This document shows positions 25,099 through 34,505 of a DNA stretch of 64,000 nt, piece after piece. The translations under genes were made by a program, and so were the position numbers. The stretch's first letter is position 1, and every line of letters starts with the position of its first letter. Source of the DNA: Bacteroidota bacterium (GTDB taxonomy: Bacteria; Bacteroidota; Bacteroidia; Flavobacteriales_D; Sanyastnellaceae); contig JAQBTQ010000011.1 of NCBI GenBank assembly GCA_027624855.1, positions 1-64,000 on the forward strand. The letters are read 5' to 3'. Under the pieces are notes generated by a model. That model made no database searches, had not been told where the DNA came from, and worked only from the letters and a program-made list of their open reading frames with translations.

Positions 25099-26436
25099 AT
25101 GTTCGATAACCTCCAAGAAAGGTTTGAAAGGGCCTTTCAAGTACTGAAAGGACACGGCCAAATCACTGAAGTCAACGTTAGTGAAACCCTCAAAGAGGTT
25201 CGAAAAGCACTGCTCGATGCCGATGTAGATTATAAAACGGCCAAAGAATTTACGCAGCGCGTGAAAGACAAGGCGCTTGGCCAGAAAGTACTTACTGCTA
25301 TCAAGCCAGGGCAGCTCCTTATCAAGATAACCCACCAAGAGTTAACTGATTTGATGGGAACTGCTGCCGCTCCCTTCAAACCTTCGGGCAATCCTTTTAA
25401 AATACTTATGGCGGGTCTGCAAGGTGCAGGTAAAACGACCCATTCTGGCAAAATTGCTCAACTGTTAAGAAACCAGCACGGAAAAAAGCCGCTTTTGGTT
25501 GCGTGTGATGTACATCGTCCGGCGGCGGTCAATCAGCTGCAAGTCCTTGGTGAATCCATTGGAATCGAGGTTTACGCCGAACCAGGAAATAAAGATGCTG
25601 TAGCGATTGTCCAGAATGCGATGAATCATGCAAAGTCCAATGGATTCAATGCCATGATTGTAGACACCGCAGGGCGACTGGCCATAGATGAAGCGATGAT
25701 GCAAGAAATCAAAGCCGTACGAGAAGCTTTGCAACCCGAAGAAATCCTTTTCACCGTTGACGCCATGACGGGTCAAGATGCCGTTCGAACAGCCAAAACT
25801 TTTAATGAGGCATTGAATTTCACAGGCGTCGTTCTCACAAAACTGGACGGAGACACAAGAGGAGGCGCAGCACTTGCCATCCATTCCGTTGTTGGCAAAC
25901 CCATCAAATTCGTGGGAATTGGTGAAAAAATGGATGCCCTGGACACCTTTCATCCCAATCGAATGGCGGATCGAATCTTGGGAATGGGTGACGTTGTCTC
26001 ACTTGTAGAAAAAGCTCAGCAGGTCATCAGCGAAAAAGAGGCTGCGCAACTCGAAGCAAAAATTCGTAAGAATAAGTTCGATTTAGAAGATTTCCTCAGT
26101 CAAATCCAGCAATTGAAAAAGATGGGAAACATCAAGGATTTGATGGGCATGATACCGGGAATGTCAAAAGCACTGAAAGGAATTGAATTGGACGATAATT
26201 CTTTCAAGCAAGTCGAGTGCATCATCCAAAGCATGACTCCAGATGAACGAGCTCGGCCTGAAATTCTTGATTCCCGTCGAAAAGAGCGAATTGCAAGGGG
26301 TTCTGGCACCGATGTTACCCAGGTAAATCGACTGCTGAAGCAATTCCAAGACATGAAAAAAATGATGCAAATCATGACCAAAGGCAAGGGTGGCAAAAGA
26401 AGCAGAATGGCGGGCCTTTCGTCGCTTGGTCGATGA
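25099..26436 (+). CDS. ffh: Signal recognition particle protein Ffh
   Basis: 445 residues, the usual length. Domains in order: helical N domain (1-90), G domain with P-loop GLQGAGKTT near residue 106, DTAGRL near 190 and TKLDGDTRGGAAL near 250, then a Met-rich M domain (about 300-435) with IKDLMGMIPGMSKAL and a C-terminal MKKMMQIMTKGKGG that binds signal peptides and SRP RNA. It delivers nascent membrane and secreted proteins to FtsY at the membrane. Its own -7 element lies 13 bases upstream. folD follows 32 bases on. No 4.5S RNA gene is visible in the region. Confidence 0.97.
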   Translation: MFDNLQERFERAFQVLKGHGQITEVNVSETLKEVRKALLDADVDYKTAKEFTQRVKDKALGQKVLTAIKPGQLLIKITHQELTDLMGTAAAPFKPSGNPFKILMAGLQGAGKTTHSGKIAQLLRNQHGKKPLLVACDVHRPAAVNQLQVLGESIGIEVYAEPGNKDAVAIVQNAMNHAKSNGFNAMIVDTAGRLAIDEAMMQEIKAVREALQPEEILFTVDAMTGQDAVRTAKTFNEALNFTGVVLTKLDGDTRGGAALAIHSVVGKPIKFVGIGEKMDALDTFHPNRMADRILGMGDVVSLVEKAQQVISEKEAAQLEAKIRKNKFDLEDFLSQIQQLKKMGNIKDLMGMIPGMSKALKGIELDDNSFKQVECIIQSMTPDERARPEILDSRRKERIARGSGTDVTQVNRLLKQFQDMKKMMQIMTKGKGGKRSRMAGLSSLGR

Positions 26437-26468
26437 CCCACTTCAATCCATACAATTAGAACGATCCT

Positions 26469-27341
26469 ATGAAATTACTCGACGGCAAAGCCACCTCTCT
26501 CGATATCCAAAATGAAATCAAAGTAAACGTCGAAGAATTGATTTCAGCAGGCCACAAAAAACCGCATTTGGCTGCCATTATCGTCGGAGACAATCCAGCC
26601 AGTCGAGCATATGTGGGCCACAAAATCAAGGCCTGTGCGCATGTTGGATTTGACAGCACTTTGATTGAACTATCTAGCAACATTGAAGAAGAACAACTGA
26701 TCGATGAGGTAAATCAATTGAACCACAACAAAGAAATCGATGGTTTCATTGTTCAGTTGCCCCTTCCTGATCACATTGATGAACAAAAAATACTGCAAGC
26801 CATTCTTCCAGAAAAAGACGTTGATGGCTTCCATCCAGTCAATGCGGGTAAATTGAGCTTGGGCCTGCCGAGCTTTCTCCCAGCAACCCCTGCTGGCATT
26901 GTCGAGTTGCTCGATCGATACAATGTGGAAACGTCCGGTAAGCACGCCGTGGTCCTCGGGCGTTCGTCCATTGTTGGAACTCCCATGACCCTCCTACTCA
27001 GTAGAAATGCGAAACGAGGAAATTGTACCGTCACCATCTGCCACTCCAAAACACAGAATTTGAGCGACATCACGCGCCAAGCGGACATTGTCATTGCGGC
27101 CATTGGCCGTCCTCATTTTGTGACCGCTGACATGATTAAACCAGGCGCAATTGTTATTGACGTTGGAATCAATCGCATTGATGATCCCTCCAAAAAATCA
27201 GGGACCCGCCTAACCGGTGATGTTGACTTTGAAGCTGTTTCAAAAATTGCGGGAGCCATTACACCGGTGCCAGGCGGGGTCGGCCCAATGACCATTGCCA
27301 TGCTGTTAAAAAACACATTAAAGGCTTCGCTGCTCAAATGA
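26469..27341 (+). CDS. folD: Bifunctional methylenetetrahydrofolate dehydrogenase / methenyltetrahydrofolate cyclohydrolase
   Basis: 290 residues. Signatures include PASRAYVGHKIKA with the catalytic Lys, GFIVQLPLPDHID, DVDGFHPVNAG, and the NADP-binding VVLGRSSIVGTPM, with PVPGGVGPMTIAML at the end. It interconverts 5,10-methylene- and 10-formyltetrahydrofolate in the cytoplasm, feeding purine synthesis and initiator tRNA formylation. Its stop overlaps the ribD start by four bases (ATGA), so the two are translationally coupled. Confidence 0.97.
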   Translation: MKLLDGKATSLDIQNEIKVNVEELISAGHKKPHLAAIIVGDNPASRAYVGHKIKACAHVGFDSTLIELSSNIEEEQLIDEVNQLNHNKEIDGFIVQLPLPDHIDEQKILQAILPEKDVDGFHPVNAGKLSLGLPSFLPATPAGIVELLDRYNVETSGKHAVVLGRSSIVGTPMTLLLSRNAKRGNCTVTICHSKTQNLSDITRQADIVIAAIGRPHFVTADMIKPGAIVIDVGINRIDDPSKKSGTRLTGDVDFEAVSKIAGAITPVPGGVGPMTIAMLLKNTLKASLLK

Positions 27342-28438
27342 AGCAACCGATCTCCGACAAACTATTCATGGAGCGAGCTCTGCTCTTGGCAGAGCGAGGT
27401 CAAAACGAGGTTGCCCCTAACCCACTCGTAGGATGTGTCATCGTTTCCAAGCATGGCGAAATTATTGGAAAAGGCTGGCATAAAAGGTATGGTGGTGCTC
27501 ACGCTGAAGTTGAAGCCTTTGATAGCGTGAAAGACGTTCATTGCACCGAACTCTCAGAAAGCACGTGGTATGTGACCCTTGAACCATGCAACCACGCGGG
27601 TAAAACTCCCCCATGCACTGATTTGCTTTTGCGCGTAAAGCCTCGACGTGTAGTGATTGGATGTCTTGATCCAAATCCAATCGTTCAAGGTGGCGGAGTA
27701 GAAACTTTGAAAAAAGCAGGCATCACGACCGAGGTGGGTTGCTTGGAGGAAAGATTGAAATGGCAGAATCGCCGGTTTTTTTGGAACAGCAATCACCGCA
27801 GTAGTTGGATTGTGCTAAAATGGGCGGAAAGTCAAGATGGTTGGTTAGACCCCCGACCGAAATCCAAACGAATCCCAGGAGCTGGCAGTTTCGCTATTAC
27901 CGGTGGCGAAGCTCGCGCATTAACGCATGCCTGGAGGGCTCAAGAGCAGGCCATACTCATTGGTGCTAATACGGCGTTAGTGGATCATCCCAAACTCACG
28001 GTTCGAGATGCAAATGGAAAATCACCTCAAATCATTTTATTTGACCCTTCGAGCAAAGTCTCACATAATCATCCCCTTTTTCAAAACAATCCCAGCTTAA
28101 TTCACATTTGTGGAAAACAAAATCAATTGAATTCAGCGAATCTCTGCCAATGGGACATTAGTGAAGGGTTCGACAAATTGTCTGAGCGACTTTTTGTTGA
28201 TTTCAATATTTCCAGCGTTCTCGTCGAAGGCGGTGCTCAGGTACTTGAACTTTTTATCCGCCACAATAGATGGAATGAGATTAAGTTTTGGCAATCTTCT
28301 GATACGCTGGAGGCAAAAGAAGGATTGCGTGCACCCGTGGTTCCAGCATCGTCCATTTCGCCTCCAGAATTTGTTGAACGTCAGGGGCAGGCTGGAAAAG
28401 ATCACTGGCAACATTGGATTCATTCCTCTTTTTCATGA
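27338..28438 (+). CDS. ribD: Riboflavin biosynthesis deaminase/reductase
   Basis: 366 residues. The N-terminal deaminase domain has the zinc site HAEVEAF and PCNHAGKTPPCTD (His, two Cys); the C-terminal reductase domain (about 150-360) contains the NADPH-binding LVEGGAQVLELFI. The two activities turn the GTP cyclohydrolase II product into 5-amino-6-ribitylamino-uracil phosphate. Coupled to folD by an ATGA overlap; an EamA-family transporter follows 39 bases on. Riboflavin made by this path also supplies the flavins of the Nqr complex encoded later in the window. Confidence 0.95.
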   Translation: MKQPISDKLFMERALLLAERGQNEVAPNPLVGCVIVSKHGEIIGKGWHKRYGGAHAEVEAFDSVKDVHCTELSESTWYVTLEPCNHAGKTPPCTDLLLRVKPRRVVIGCLDPNPIVQGGGVETLKKAGITTEVGCLEERLKWQNRRFFWNSNHRSSWIVLKWAESQDGWLDPRPKSKRIPGAGSFAITGGEARALTHAWRAQEQAILIGANTALVDHPKLTVRDANGKSPQIILFDPSSKVSHNHPLFQNNPSLIHICGKQNQLNSANLCQWDISEGFDKLSERLFVDFNISSVLVEGGAQVLELFIRHNRWNEIKFWQSSDTLEAKEGLRAPVVPASSISPPEFVERQGQAGKDHWQHWIHSSFS

Positions 28439-28477
28439 CCCAGGAAACACTAATTTCGTTCTAGGGATTTCTTCGAC

Positions 28478-29365
28478 GTGCTTTACCTCATCACCAGCAT
28501 CTTACTCTCAACAGGAATTTTTGTCCTGTTCCAGCGATTCCAGCATTGGGGAGTGCATACTTTTCAAGCCATCGTCATCAATTATGGAGTCGCGGCGCTG
28601 CTGGGATGGAATTTGGCAGGCGGCTGGAATCAGTTCAAAACGGTTTGGCCAGCCCAGTGGGTCATCATTGCGTTATTGATGGGAGGACTGTTCATCTACC
28701 TGTTTCAATTAATCGCAAAGTCCACCCAGTCAATTGGCGTGACCGTTACTTCAATTGCTGCGAAATTGAGTATGGTAATACCGGTCGCACTTTTTCTTCT
28801 ATTCGACCCATCCGACTCTTTAACATGGCAAAAAGGCATGGCCATAAGTCTTTCTATACCTGCCATCATTCTTACCTCATGGAAACCTGAGCAACGCGGA
28901 AAGCAGCGAAAATGGCTCATTCCGCTGATCATCTTCATTGGCAGCGGCATGATTGATTTGATGTTCGCAGGATTTTCTGGCTCGAACTTTATGACTTCCG
29001 TCAATGACCGATACCTTTTCGCCTCCTTGCCCCTGATCACTGCCTTCATTTGCGGCATGGTTTGGTGGTTGATCAAATCTGGCAAATCCTCGATGAATTG
29101 GTTCCCCAATGCATCAACCATCGCGAGTGGATTGACATTGGGAGTCATAAACTTTGGTTCATTGTATTTCTTGCTAGAAACCTATGACAAAGTCTCGATT
29201 GACCGCAGTGCGGTTATGCCAATCAATAACCTTGGCATCATCCTAGCGAGTTCCGCGTGCTCATTGGCCATCCTCAAAGAATCGCTCTTTCGAAGGAACT
29301 ACATTGGTTTGATCCTTGGAATGCTTTCCATCTTACTCTTGTTGTGGAGTGAGATAATCGAATAG
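28478..29365 (+). CDS. EamA-family (DMT) transporter
   Basis: 295 residues, GTG start, about ten hydrophobic membrane segments spread over the whole chain, in two similar halves as expected for the drug/metabolite transporter superfamily. The second half has VMPINNLGIILASSACSLAI and LGMLSILLLLWS. Substrate cannot be read from sequence; position after ribD might hint at a flavin or precursor, but this is weak. A TAATTTCG at 28451-28458, close to the -7 consensus, lies 19 bases upstream. It converges on the M1 peptidase gene 19 bases away. Confidence 0.8.
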   Translation: MLYLITSILLSTGIFVLFQRFQHWGVHTFQAIVINYGVAALLGWNLAGGWNQFKTVWPAQWVIIALLMGGLFIYLFQLIAKSTQSIGVTVTSIAAKLSMVIPVALFLLFDPSDSLTWQKGMAISLSIPAIILTSWKPEQRGKQRKWLIPLIIFIGSGMIDLMFAGFSGSNFMTSVNDRYLFASLPLITAFICGMVWWLIKSGKSSMNWFPNASTIASGLTLGVINFGSLYFLLETYDKVSIDRSAVMPINNLGIILASSACSLAILKESLFRRNYIGLILGMLSILLLLWSEIIE

Positions 29366-29384
29366 ATCAGCGGCCTTACATTAA

Positions 29385-31757
29385 TTATTCATTCGATTCG
29401 CGCATTTCGGCATCCCGTCTTGAACGCTGCATTGGATTTTCACCTCCTCCCCATCGATCGCGTTCAGATTTGAAGATTTCAAAACGCGTCGGCTGTGGTC
29501 GAGGTGGCCAATAGTTATTCGTTACATCCACATCGGCAGTTTCCAGCATCGGATCCAAAGCAATTTGAACGACTGGTCGGTCCGTGACGAAAACCTTGGT
29601 TACCGTAGGCTCACTCATTTTCCAAATCTCTGCAGGAATGCGCCTCAACTCTGTTTCTCCGTCTTCATATTCAAATTGGACCAATAAAGGCATGACCAAC
29701 CCGCCTAGATTTCGAAACGTAATCTCATAAAAATTTTTACCACTCTCAAGCAGGGCCTTCTCTTCATCACTGAGCCTGCCCACCTTTTCGATGTATTCAA
29801 CTTTATCCAATTCAAGAACCATGAAGGGGTCTGTTGTGGTATAGAAATCATGCAAAGTTGAATCAGCTTCTAAGTAACTCGTTTCAATGAAAGTTTCATC
29901 CCTTAGCAGGGAAATGTCGTCAGGCTCATCCGCTTTTGCTTGACGATCAAATGCCGCTTCGGTTTCAGGATTTTGCGTATCGATCTGGTACCACTTCACC
30001 TCGTCTAAGGCTATATCGACATGATCGGTTGTATAGAACCAACCTCTCCAGAACCAATCCAAGTCCACGCCAGAAGCATCTTCCATGGTCCGGAAAAAAT
30101 CTGCCGGAGAAGGGTGCTTGAATGCCCATCGACGAGAATATTCTTTGAAGGCGTAATCAAAAAGTTCACGACCCATGACCGTTTCTCTGAGAATATTCAA
30201 CGCTGTAGCCGGCTTCCCATAGGCATTGTTACCAAACTGATAAATCGATTCTGAATTGGTCATGATGGGACTGATTCGCGACTTGTCCCCGCCCATGTAG
30301 TTTCTGATGTTACGAGCGCTTCCTCTTCGAGTAGGATAATTGCGATCAAATTCCTTTTCTGTCAAGTATTGAACAAAGGTGTTCAATCCTTCATCCATCC
30401 AAGTCCATTGCCGTTCATCAGAATTGATGATCATTGGGAAAAAGTTGTGACCAACTTCATGAATGATCACCGAAATCATTCCAATTTTTGTGCGTTCTGT
30501 ATAGGTTCCATCGGCTTCAGGCCGACCTCCATTGAAGCAAATCATGGGGTACTCCATTCCGATCCATTTGGTGTGTACAGAAATGGCTACCGGATAGGGA
30601 TAGTCAATGGTGAAATTTGAATACGTTTTGAGGGTTTGTGCAACTGCCTTTGTGGAGTACTGTTCCCAAAGCGGATTTCCTTCTTTCGGATAAAAGCTCA
30701 TGGCCAAAGGAGATGCATCACCCACCTTCACAGCCATCGCATCCCAGATGAACTTACGGCTTGATGCCCATCCAAAATCTCGGACGTTCTGGGCATCAAA
30801 AACCCATGTCTTGGTGCCTTTTTTTCTTCCCTTTTCATTTTCTCTCGCTTCGGCCTCATTCACGATTAAAACGGGCTGGTCATAACTCGATCGAGCGGTC
30901 TGCAGGCGCTTTCTTTGTTCTGGCGATAGTACGGCTCGCTCATTTTGCAAAACACCTGTGGAAGCGACCACATGGTCTTCAGGAACGGTAATTTCGACGT
31001 GATAATCGCCAAAATTCAAAGTGAACTCACCGCTCCCCAAGAATTGTTTGTTTTGCCATCCTTCATTGTCCATGTAGACGACCAACCGGGGATAGAATTG
31101 TGCAATTGTATAGAGGTAATTGTCTTCGTCTTCAAAATATTCATACCCACTTCGTCCTCCATCCTTCATCCGGTCATTGATGTTGTACCACCATTCCACG
31201 TCAAAGACGAATGTGCCCCCAGGTTTTAATGGCGTCGGTAAATCAATCCGCATCATGGTCTTGTTGATCGTGTAGGACAGCGGATTACCTGATTCGTCAC
31301 CGACGTATTCGATTTTGAATCCACCGTCGAATGAAGGTTCCAAATCCATGATTGCATCGAAACTATTGCGACTTTCAATTCTGGATTCCCTGATCTTGTA
31401 ACTATCACTATCCAATGCCCGGACATTTTGATCAAGTTGTAGCCAGAGATACCTCAATTCATCCGGACTGTTATTACGATAAAGAATGCGCTCCTCTCCA
31501 TCAATTCGCTGATTCTCATCGTCAAGCGTTACAGCAATGTTGTAATCAACTTGTTGCTGCCAGTATTCATGCCCCGGGGCGCCGCTTGCAGTTCGGTAAA
31601 CATTGGGCGTTGGCAATTCCTGTCCAAGCTGGCGAAATTTATTGTCATTTACTCGGGAAGGAACATCTTCAAGCTCTTGCTGTGAATGACCCAAAAATGG
31701 ACTGATCATTGCGCAAAAAATCAAAAAGGAAAAACGGATTTGAATGGAAGGCTTCAT
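29385..31757 (-). CDS. M1-family metallopeptidase, secreted or periplasmic
   Basis: 790 residues from the ATG at 31757, chosen because MKPSIQIRFSFLIFCAMISP is a signal peptide; 50 more codons are open upstream but read as unstructured sequence. The gluzincin zinc site HEVGH is at about 433-437, with the third ligand Glu in WMDEGLNTF some 19 residues later. The aminopeptidase GxMEN motif appears as KWIGMEYPM just upstream, so the exopeptidase Asn is replaced by Tyr. N-terminal beta domain (about 50-280), catalytic domain (about 290-600), then C-terminal beta region. Last gene of a mazG-GIN-M1 run, 58 bases after the GIN gene. Confidence 0.9.
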   Translation of the reverse strand: MKPSIQIRFSFLIFCAMISPFLGHSQQELEDVPSRVNDNKFRQLGQELPTPNVYRTASGAPGHEYWQQQVDYNIAVTLDDENQRIDGEERILYRNNSPDELRYLWLQLDQNVRALDSDSYKIRESRIESRNSFDAIMDLEPSFDGGFKIEYVGDESGNPLSYTINKTMMRIDLPTPLKPGGTFVFDVEWWYNINDRMKDGGRSGYEYFEDEDNYLYTIAQFYPRLVVYMDNEGWQNKQFLGSGEFTLNFGDYHVEITVPEDHVVASTGVLQNERAVLSPEQRKRLQTARSSYDQPVLIVNEAEARENEKGRKKGTKTWVFDAQNVRDFGWASSRKFIWDAMAVKVGDASPLAMSFYPKEGNPLWEQYSTKAVAQTLKTYSNFTIDYPYPVAISVHTKWIGMEYPMICFNGGRPEADGTYTERTKIGMISVIIHEVGHNFFPMIINSDERQWTWMDEGLNTFVQYLTEKEFDRNYPTRRGSARNIRNYMGGDKSRISPIMTNSESIYQFGNNAYGKPATALNILRETVMGRELFDYAFKEYSRRWAFKHPSPADFFRTMEDASGVDLDWFWRGWFYTTDHVDIALDEVKWYQIDTQNPETEAAFDRQAKADEPDDISLLRDETFIETSYLEADSTLHDFYTTTDPFMVLELDKVEYIEKVGRLSDEEKALLESGKNFYEITFRNLGGLVMPLLVQFEYEDGETELRRIPAEIWKMSEPTVTKVFVTDRPVVQIALDPMLETADVDVTNNYWPPRPQPTRFEIFKSERDRWGGGENPMQRSRRDAEMRESNE

Positions 31758-31815
31758 TGGATACAGGTTCTGCTTCAAATTTACATCAGAGCCGCCATAT
31801 TGTTCATCCAAGGAA

Positions 31816-32577
31816 CTACTCCCAAAAGAGCTGTCCGGAGCCCCGGCGTTCAAAAACGAATTCTTCAGGCTGCTGTACTCCACCAAAGACGTCGCCCGCA
31901 GTGACAATGGTCACATAGGCATATTCGCTCGATTGAAAGTAGAGCGGCTGAATCCCTGATTGATTCACATAGGACGCCTGCGCTTGCAACCCGCTTGCAT
32001 CAATTCCTGAAAGACCCGAAGAATACATTTCCAACACATTCACCTCACCAGAGAGTTCAGCCAGACATACTCCAGCATGCAAACGAAGCCTCATGGAATC
32101 TCCTTGAGCAGCGAGCCGCATTCTTCCAGCATATGCATATGCATCGACATCAAGGACCGAAGTTGAATCGTGGATAGAAATCAAGGTTTCGCCTTGGCCG
32201 TGCAGCTCAATCTTGGGAGTTGTCGGTGCTTGTACAGTCAATTGAACCCGCTGAGATAAATTTTTGAAGCCCCTGCAGTATTCTTCATAATTCAATTCTA
32301 GCCACTCCTCCTCCCAATGAATGGTGGTGTTGTCAAGAAAATTTTCCGGACCAACAAAAGTGATGACAACCGCGCTTGAATCCCACGGTTCAAAGGTAAA
32401 ATCAAGGTTTCCACTCACTCGCAGTCCACTCAACGATTGGCCATCAAAACTGGAAACGGATTCTACCTTTTCGCCGGCACGCTCGAAGCAATCATTCTCT
32501 AATTTGTCGCAAGCCGAAAAAAGCGTCACTGCAGCAAAGACGACGCAGACTCGAACCATTGATTTAGAGGAATTCAT
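31816..32577 (-). CDS. Lipoprotein with head-GIN (DUF2807-like) domain
   Basis: 253 residues. Signal peptide with lipobox LFSAC near residue 22. The mature part begins VSSFDGQSLSGLRVSGNLDF and continues as a right-handed repetitive beta structure with many short xVxVxG-like strands (EMYSSGLSGIDASGLQAQ), the pattern of the GIN/DUF2807 family once labelled putative auto-transporter adhesin head. Function of the family is unclear. It lies 10 bases after mazG and just before the M1 peptidase gene. Envelope localisation is firm; role is unknown. Confidence 0.75.
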   Translation of the reverse strand: MNSSKSMVRVCVVFAAVTLFSACDKLENDCFERAGEKVESVSSFDGQSLSGLRVSGNLDFTFEPWDSSAVVITFVGPENFLDNTTIHWEEEWLELNYEEYCRGFKNLSQRVQLTVQAPTTPKIELHGQGETLISIHDSTSVLDVDAYAYAGRMRLAAQGDSMRLRLHAGVCLAELSGEVNVLEMYSSGLSGIDASGLQAQASYVNQSGIQPLYFQSSEYAYVTIVTAGDVFGGVQQPEEFVFERRGSGQLFWE

Positions 32578-32587
32578 CTACTCTTTT

Positions 32588-33388
32588 TTATGAAACCGCT
32601 TTTTTGGCTTCATCCCAATGTCGATTCAATTCTGATAGCGTCATGTCAGTCATGGTCTTTCCTCCCTCCTGTGCTTCCGACCGTATCGCCTCCTCCATGT
32701 GCATGAACCGAGCTTGAAATCGCTGATTGGTGCGTTCCAATGCCTCATCGGGATTGATTCCTTTGAACCGTGCATAATTGATGAGCGCAAACAACACATC
32801 ACCAAACTCATCCGTTGCTCGATCGGATTCAGCGGCAATTTCCGATTGAAACTCACGAATTTCCTCCTCAACCTTTTCCCAAACCTGATCCGCATTTTCC
32901 CAGTCAAAACCCACACCGCGCACCTTGTCTTGAATGCGATAAGCTTTGACAAGACTAGGAAGCCCTTTCGGAACGCCCTCGAGCACGGATTTTTTTCCTT
33001 CTTTGAGTTTAAGCTTTTCCCAATTCGCTTTCACCGCATCCTCATCATCTGCTTGAACATCTCCATAGATGTGCGGATGACGATCAATCAATTTGTCACA
33101 AATTCCATTCAAACTATCCGCGATGTCCCATCCGCCCTCATTCTTGTGCTTTTCACTCGCGATCTGGGCATAGAAAACCATGTGCAACAACAGATCACCT
33201 GTTTCTTTCCGAATTTCGTCAGAATCAGATTCCAAAATTGCCTCTGACAATTCATAAGTTTCCTCGATGGTCAAATGCCTCAGTGACTCCATGGTCTGCT
33301 TGCGATCCCAAGGACATTTTTCTCGCAGGTCTTCCATTATTCGAAGCAATCGCTCAAAGGCAGCCAATTTCTCATCTAATCGTTGCAT
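32588..33388 (-). CDS. mazG: Nucleoside triphosphate pyrophosphohydrolase MazG
   Basis: 266 residues. Both MazG domains are present: the first with EKCPWDRKQTMESLRHLTIE and EETYELSEAI (metal-binding Glu), the second with EEIREFQSEI and DEFGDVLFALINYAR. It hydrolyses NTPs and dNTPs to monophosphates, in house-cleaning and in lowering ppGpp. Full length for the family. A TAACTTCG element (one base off TAnnTTTG) sits four bases before the ATG. It leads a three-gene minus-strand run and is divergent from the PagL-like gene, 35 bases away. Confidence 0.94.
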   Translation of the reverse strand: MQRLDEKLAAFERLLRIMEDLREKCPWDRKQTMESLRHLTIEETYELSEAILESDSDEIRKETGDLLLHMVFYAQIASEKHKNEGGWDIADSLNGICDKLIDRHPHIYGDVQADDEDAVKANWEKLKLKEGKKSVLEGVPKGLPSLVKAYRIQDKVRGVGFDWENADQVWEKVEEEIREFQSEIAAESDRATDEFGDVLFALINYARFKGINPDEALERTNQRFQARFMHMEEAIRSEAQEGGKTMTDMTLSELNRHWDEAKKAVS

Positions 33389-33392
33389 GATG

Positions 33393-33400
33393 CGAAGTTA
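33393..33400 (-). promoter_or_regulatory. -7-like element four bases before the mazG start
   Basis: On the minus strand TAACTTCG (one mismatch to TAnnTTTG), then CATC, then the ATG at 33388. Same spacing as the perfect elements at 4225, 11263 and 36372. Confidence 0.4.
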
Positions 33401-33408
33401 AGCCTTGC

Positions 33409-33416
33409 TAAATTCG
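33409..33416 (+). promoter_or_regulatory. -7-like element before the PagL-like gene
   Basis: TAAATTCG (one mismatch) seven bases before the ATG at 33424. If that ATG is the true start, the leader would be only about three bases long. Confidence 0.35.
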
Positions 33417-33423
33417 AAAATTC

Positions 33424-34497
33424 ATGTGCATCCAGATGAAACCCTCACTCATTGTTCTATTGTGCTTTTTTCTGACGCTCGCCGATCCCGCTTTCGGACA
33501 AGATGCACAATATGGCGGTCAGGGTTCATTTGGCTTTGTCTTGCCACATCGGGCGGAGATGAATGCCATTGTCACAGGACATTCTTGGAACGCTGGAATT
33601 CATCGAGGAAATTGGTCGGATAACGGATGGAGACGACCTTGGTCGCGATTTGGCCCCGTCTGGGAAGGACTTGAAATAGGGTGGCTAAATGGAGGCAGCC
33701 CTAATATTGGCCAGGTTGGCAGCGCCCTTTGGATGATTCAAATTCCATTTGCTACCAACAGTCGCGTGCAATTGGGTACGGGTGCTGGCTGGGCCTTTTC
33801 ACCTTATTCATTGGAAGACCGACCTTTATCGTTTGCCCTTGGGAGTCACTTGAATGCCGGATTGCACCTATCCGTGCATCGAAAACTCTTTACGTTCCAT
33901 GAACAAGAATTGAGTCTATCTGCCGGTATTACTCATTTTTCAAATGGAGCAATTGCACTTCCCAATCTTGGTATCAACAACTTGTTCGTTCGATGCAGTG
34001 TGTTTCCCTCTGCTGAGTCAAGCGAGACCCAGCGCAAAGAGCCTGAGTCATCAATACAATTTGAGGAAGTCCATTGGAAGGCGGCATTTTCAATTAGATC
34101 AGGAGTGCGAGATGTCAACCTTCCTGGCGGACCACTTCACCCCATGAGCACGTTAATCTTCCATTGGGAGCGCGCGAAACAAAATCATTGGGGAATGATT
34201 CTCGCTTCCGACATAACCTATAATCAAAGCCTCCGCGAAAATGCTGATCAGGCATTGACCGTGCCCGACCGCTTACAATTATCCAGTGGAATTGGTGCAA
34301 TCCTTCACTTCGGGAATGTTGGTCTGAATATGGTCGAAGGTTGGGTTTGGACCAATCCTGATATTGCACTCGGCAGACGTCACCTCACGGCCACACTGGC
34401 TTATTCCGTCAATCCTGACATAAAAATTGAAATGGGTTTGCGTTCCTTTCGTTTACGCGCGGATTACGCCTTTGTTGGACTGAGCGTAGGATTGTGA
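33424..34497 (+). CDS. Outer-membrane PagL-like (acyloxyacyl hydrolase family) protein
   Basis: 357 residues; an in-frame ATG at 33436 is an alternative start. A signal peptide ends at PAFGQ. The mature chain looks like an outer-membrane beta barrel (alternating strands with Gly/aromatic girdles). THFSNGAIALPNLGIN (His171, Ser173) matches the catalytic HxSN region of lipid A 3-O-deacylase PagL. The acidic residue that completes the PagL triad, expected 12 residues after the Ser, is Asn185 here, so deacylase activity is doubtful. It ends eight bases from a convergent gene. Family call by motif; enzymatic role not assured. Confidence 0.7.
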   Translation: MCIQMKPSLIVLLCFFLTLADPAFGQDAQYGGQGSFGFVLPHRAEMNAIVTGHSWNAGIHRGNWSDNGWRRPWSRFGPVWEGLEIGWLNGGSPNIGQVGSALWMIQIPFATNSRVQLGTGAGWAFSPYSLEDRPLSFALGSHLNAGLHLSVHRKLFTFHEQELSLSAGITHFSNGAIALPNLGINNLFVRCSVFPSAESSETQRKEPESSIQFEEVHWKAAFSIRSGVRDVNLPGGPLHPMSTLIFHWERAKQNHWGMILASDITYNQSLRENADQALTVPDRLQLSSGIGAILHFGNVGLNMVEGWVWTNPDIALGRRHLTATLAYSVNPDIKIEMGLRSFRLRADYAFVGLSVGL

Positions 34498-34505
34498 GCA
34501 GATTG

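Noticed and set aside
28161-28679. 172-codon plus-strand frame across the ribD/EamA junction
   Set aside because: Overlaps two well-supported genes in another frame and has no motif.
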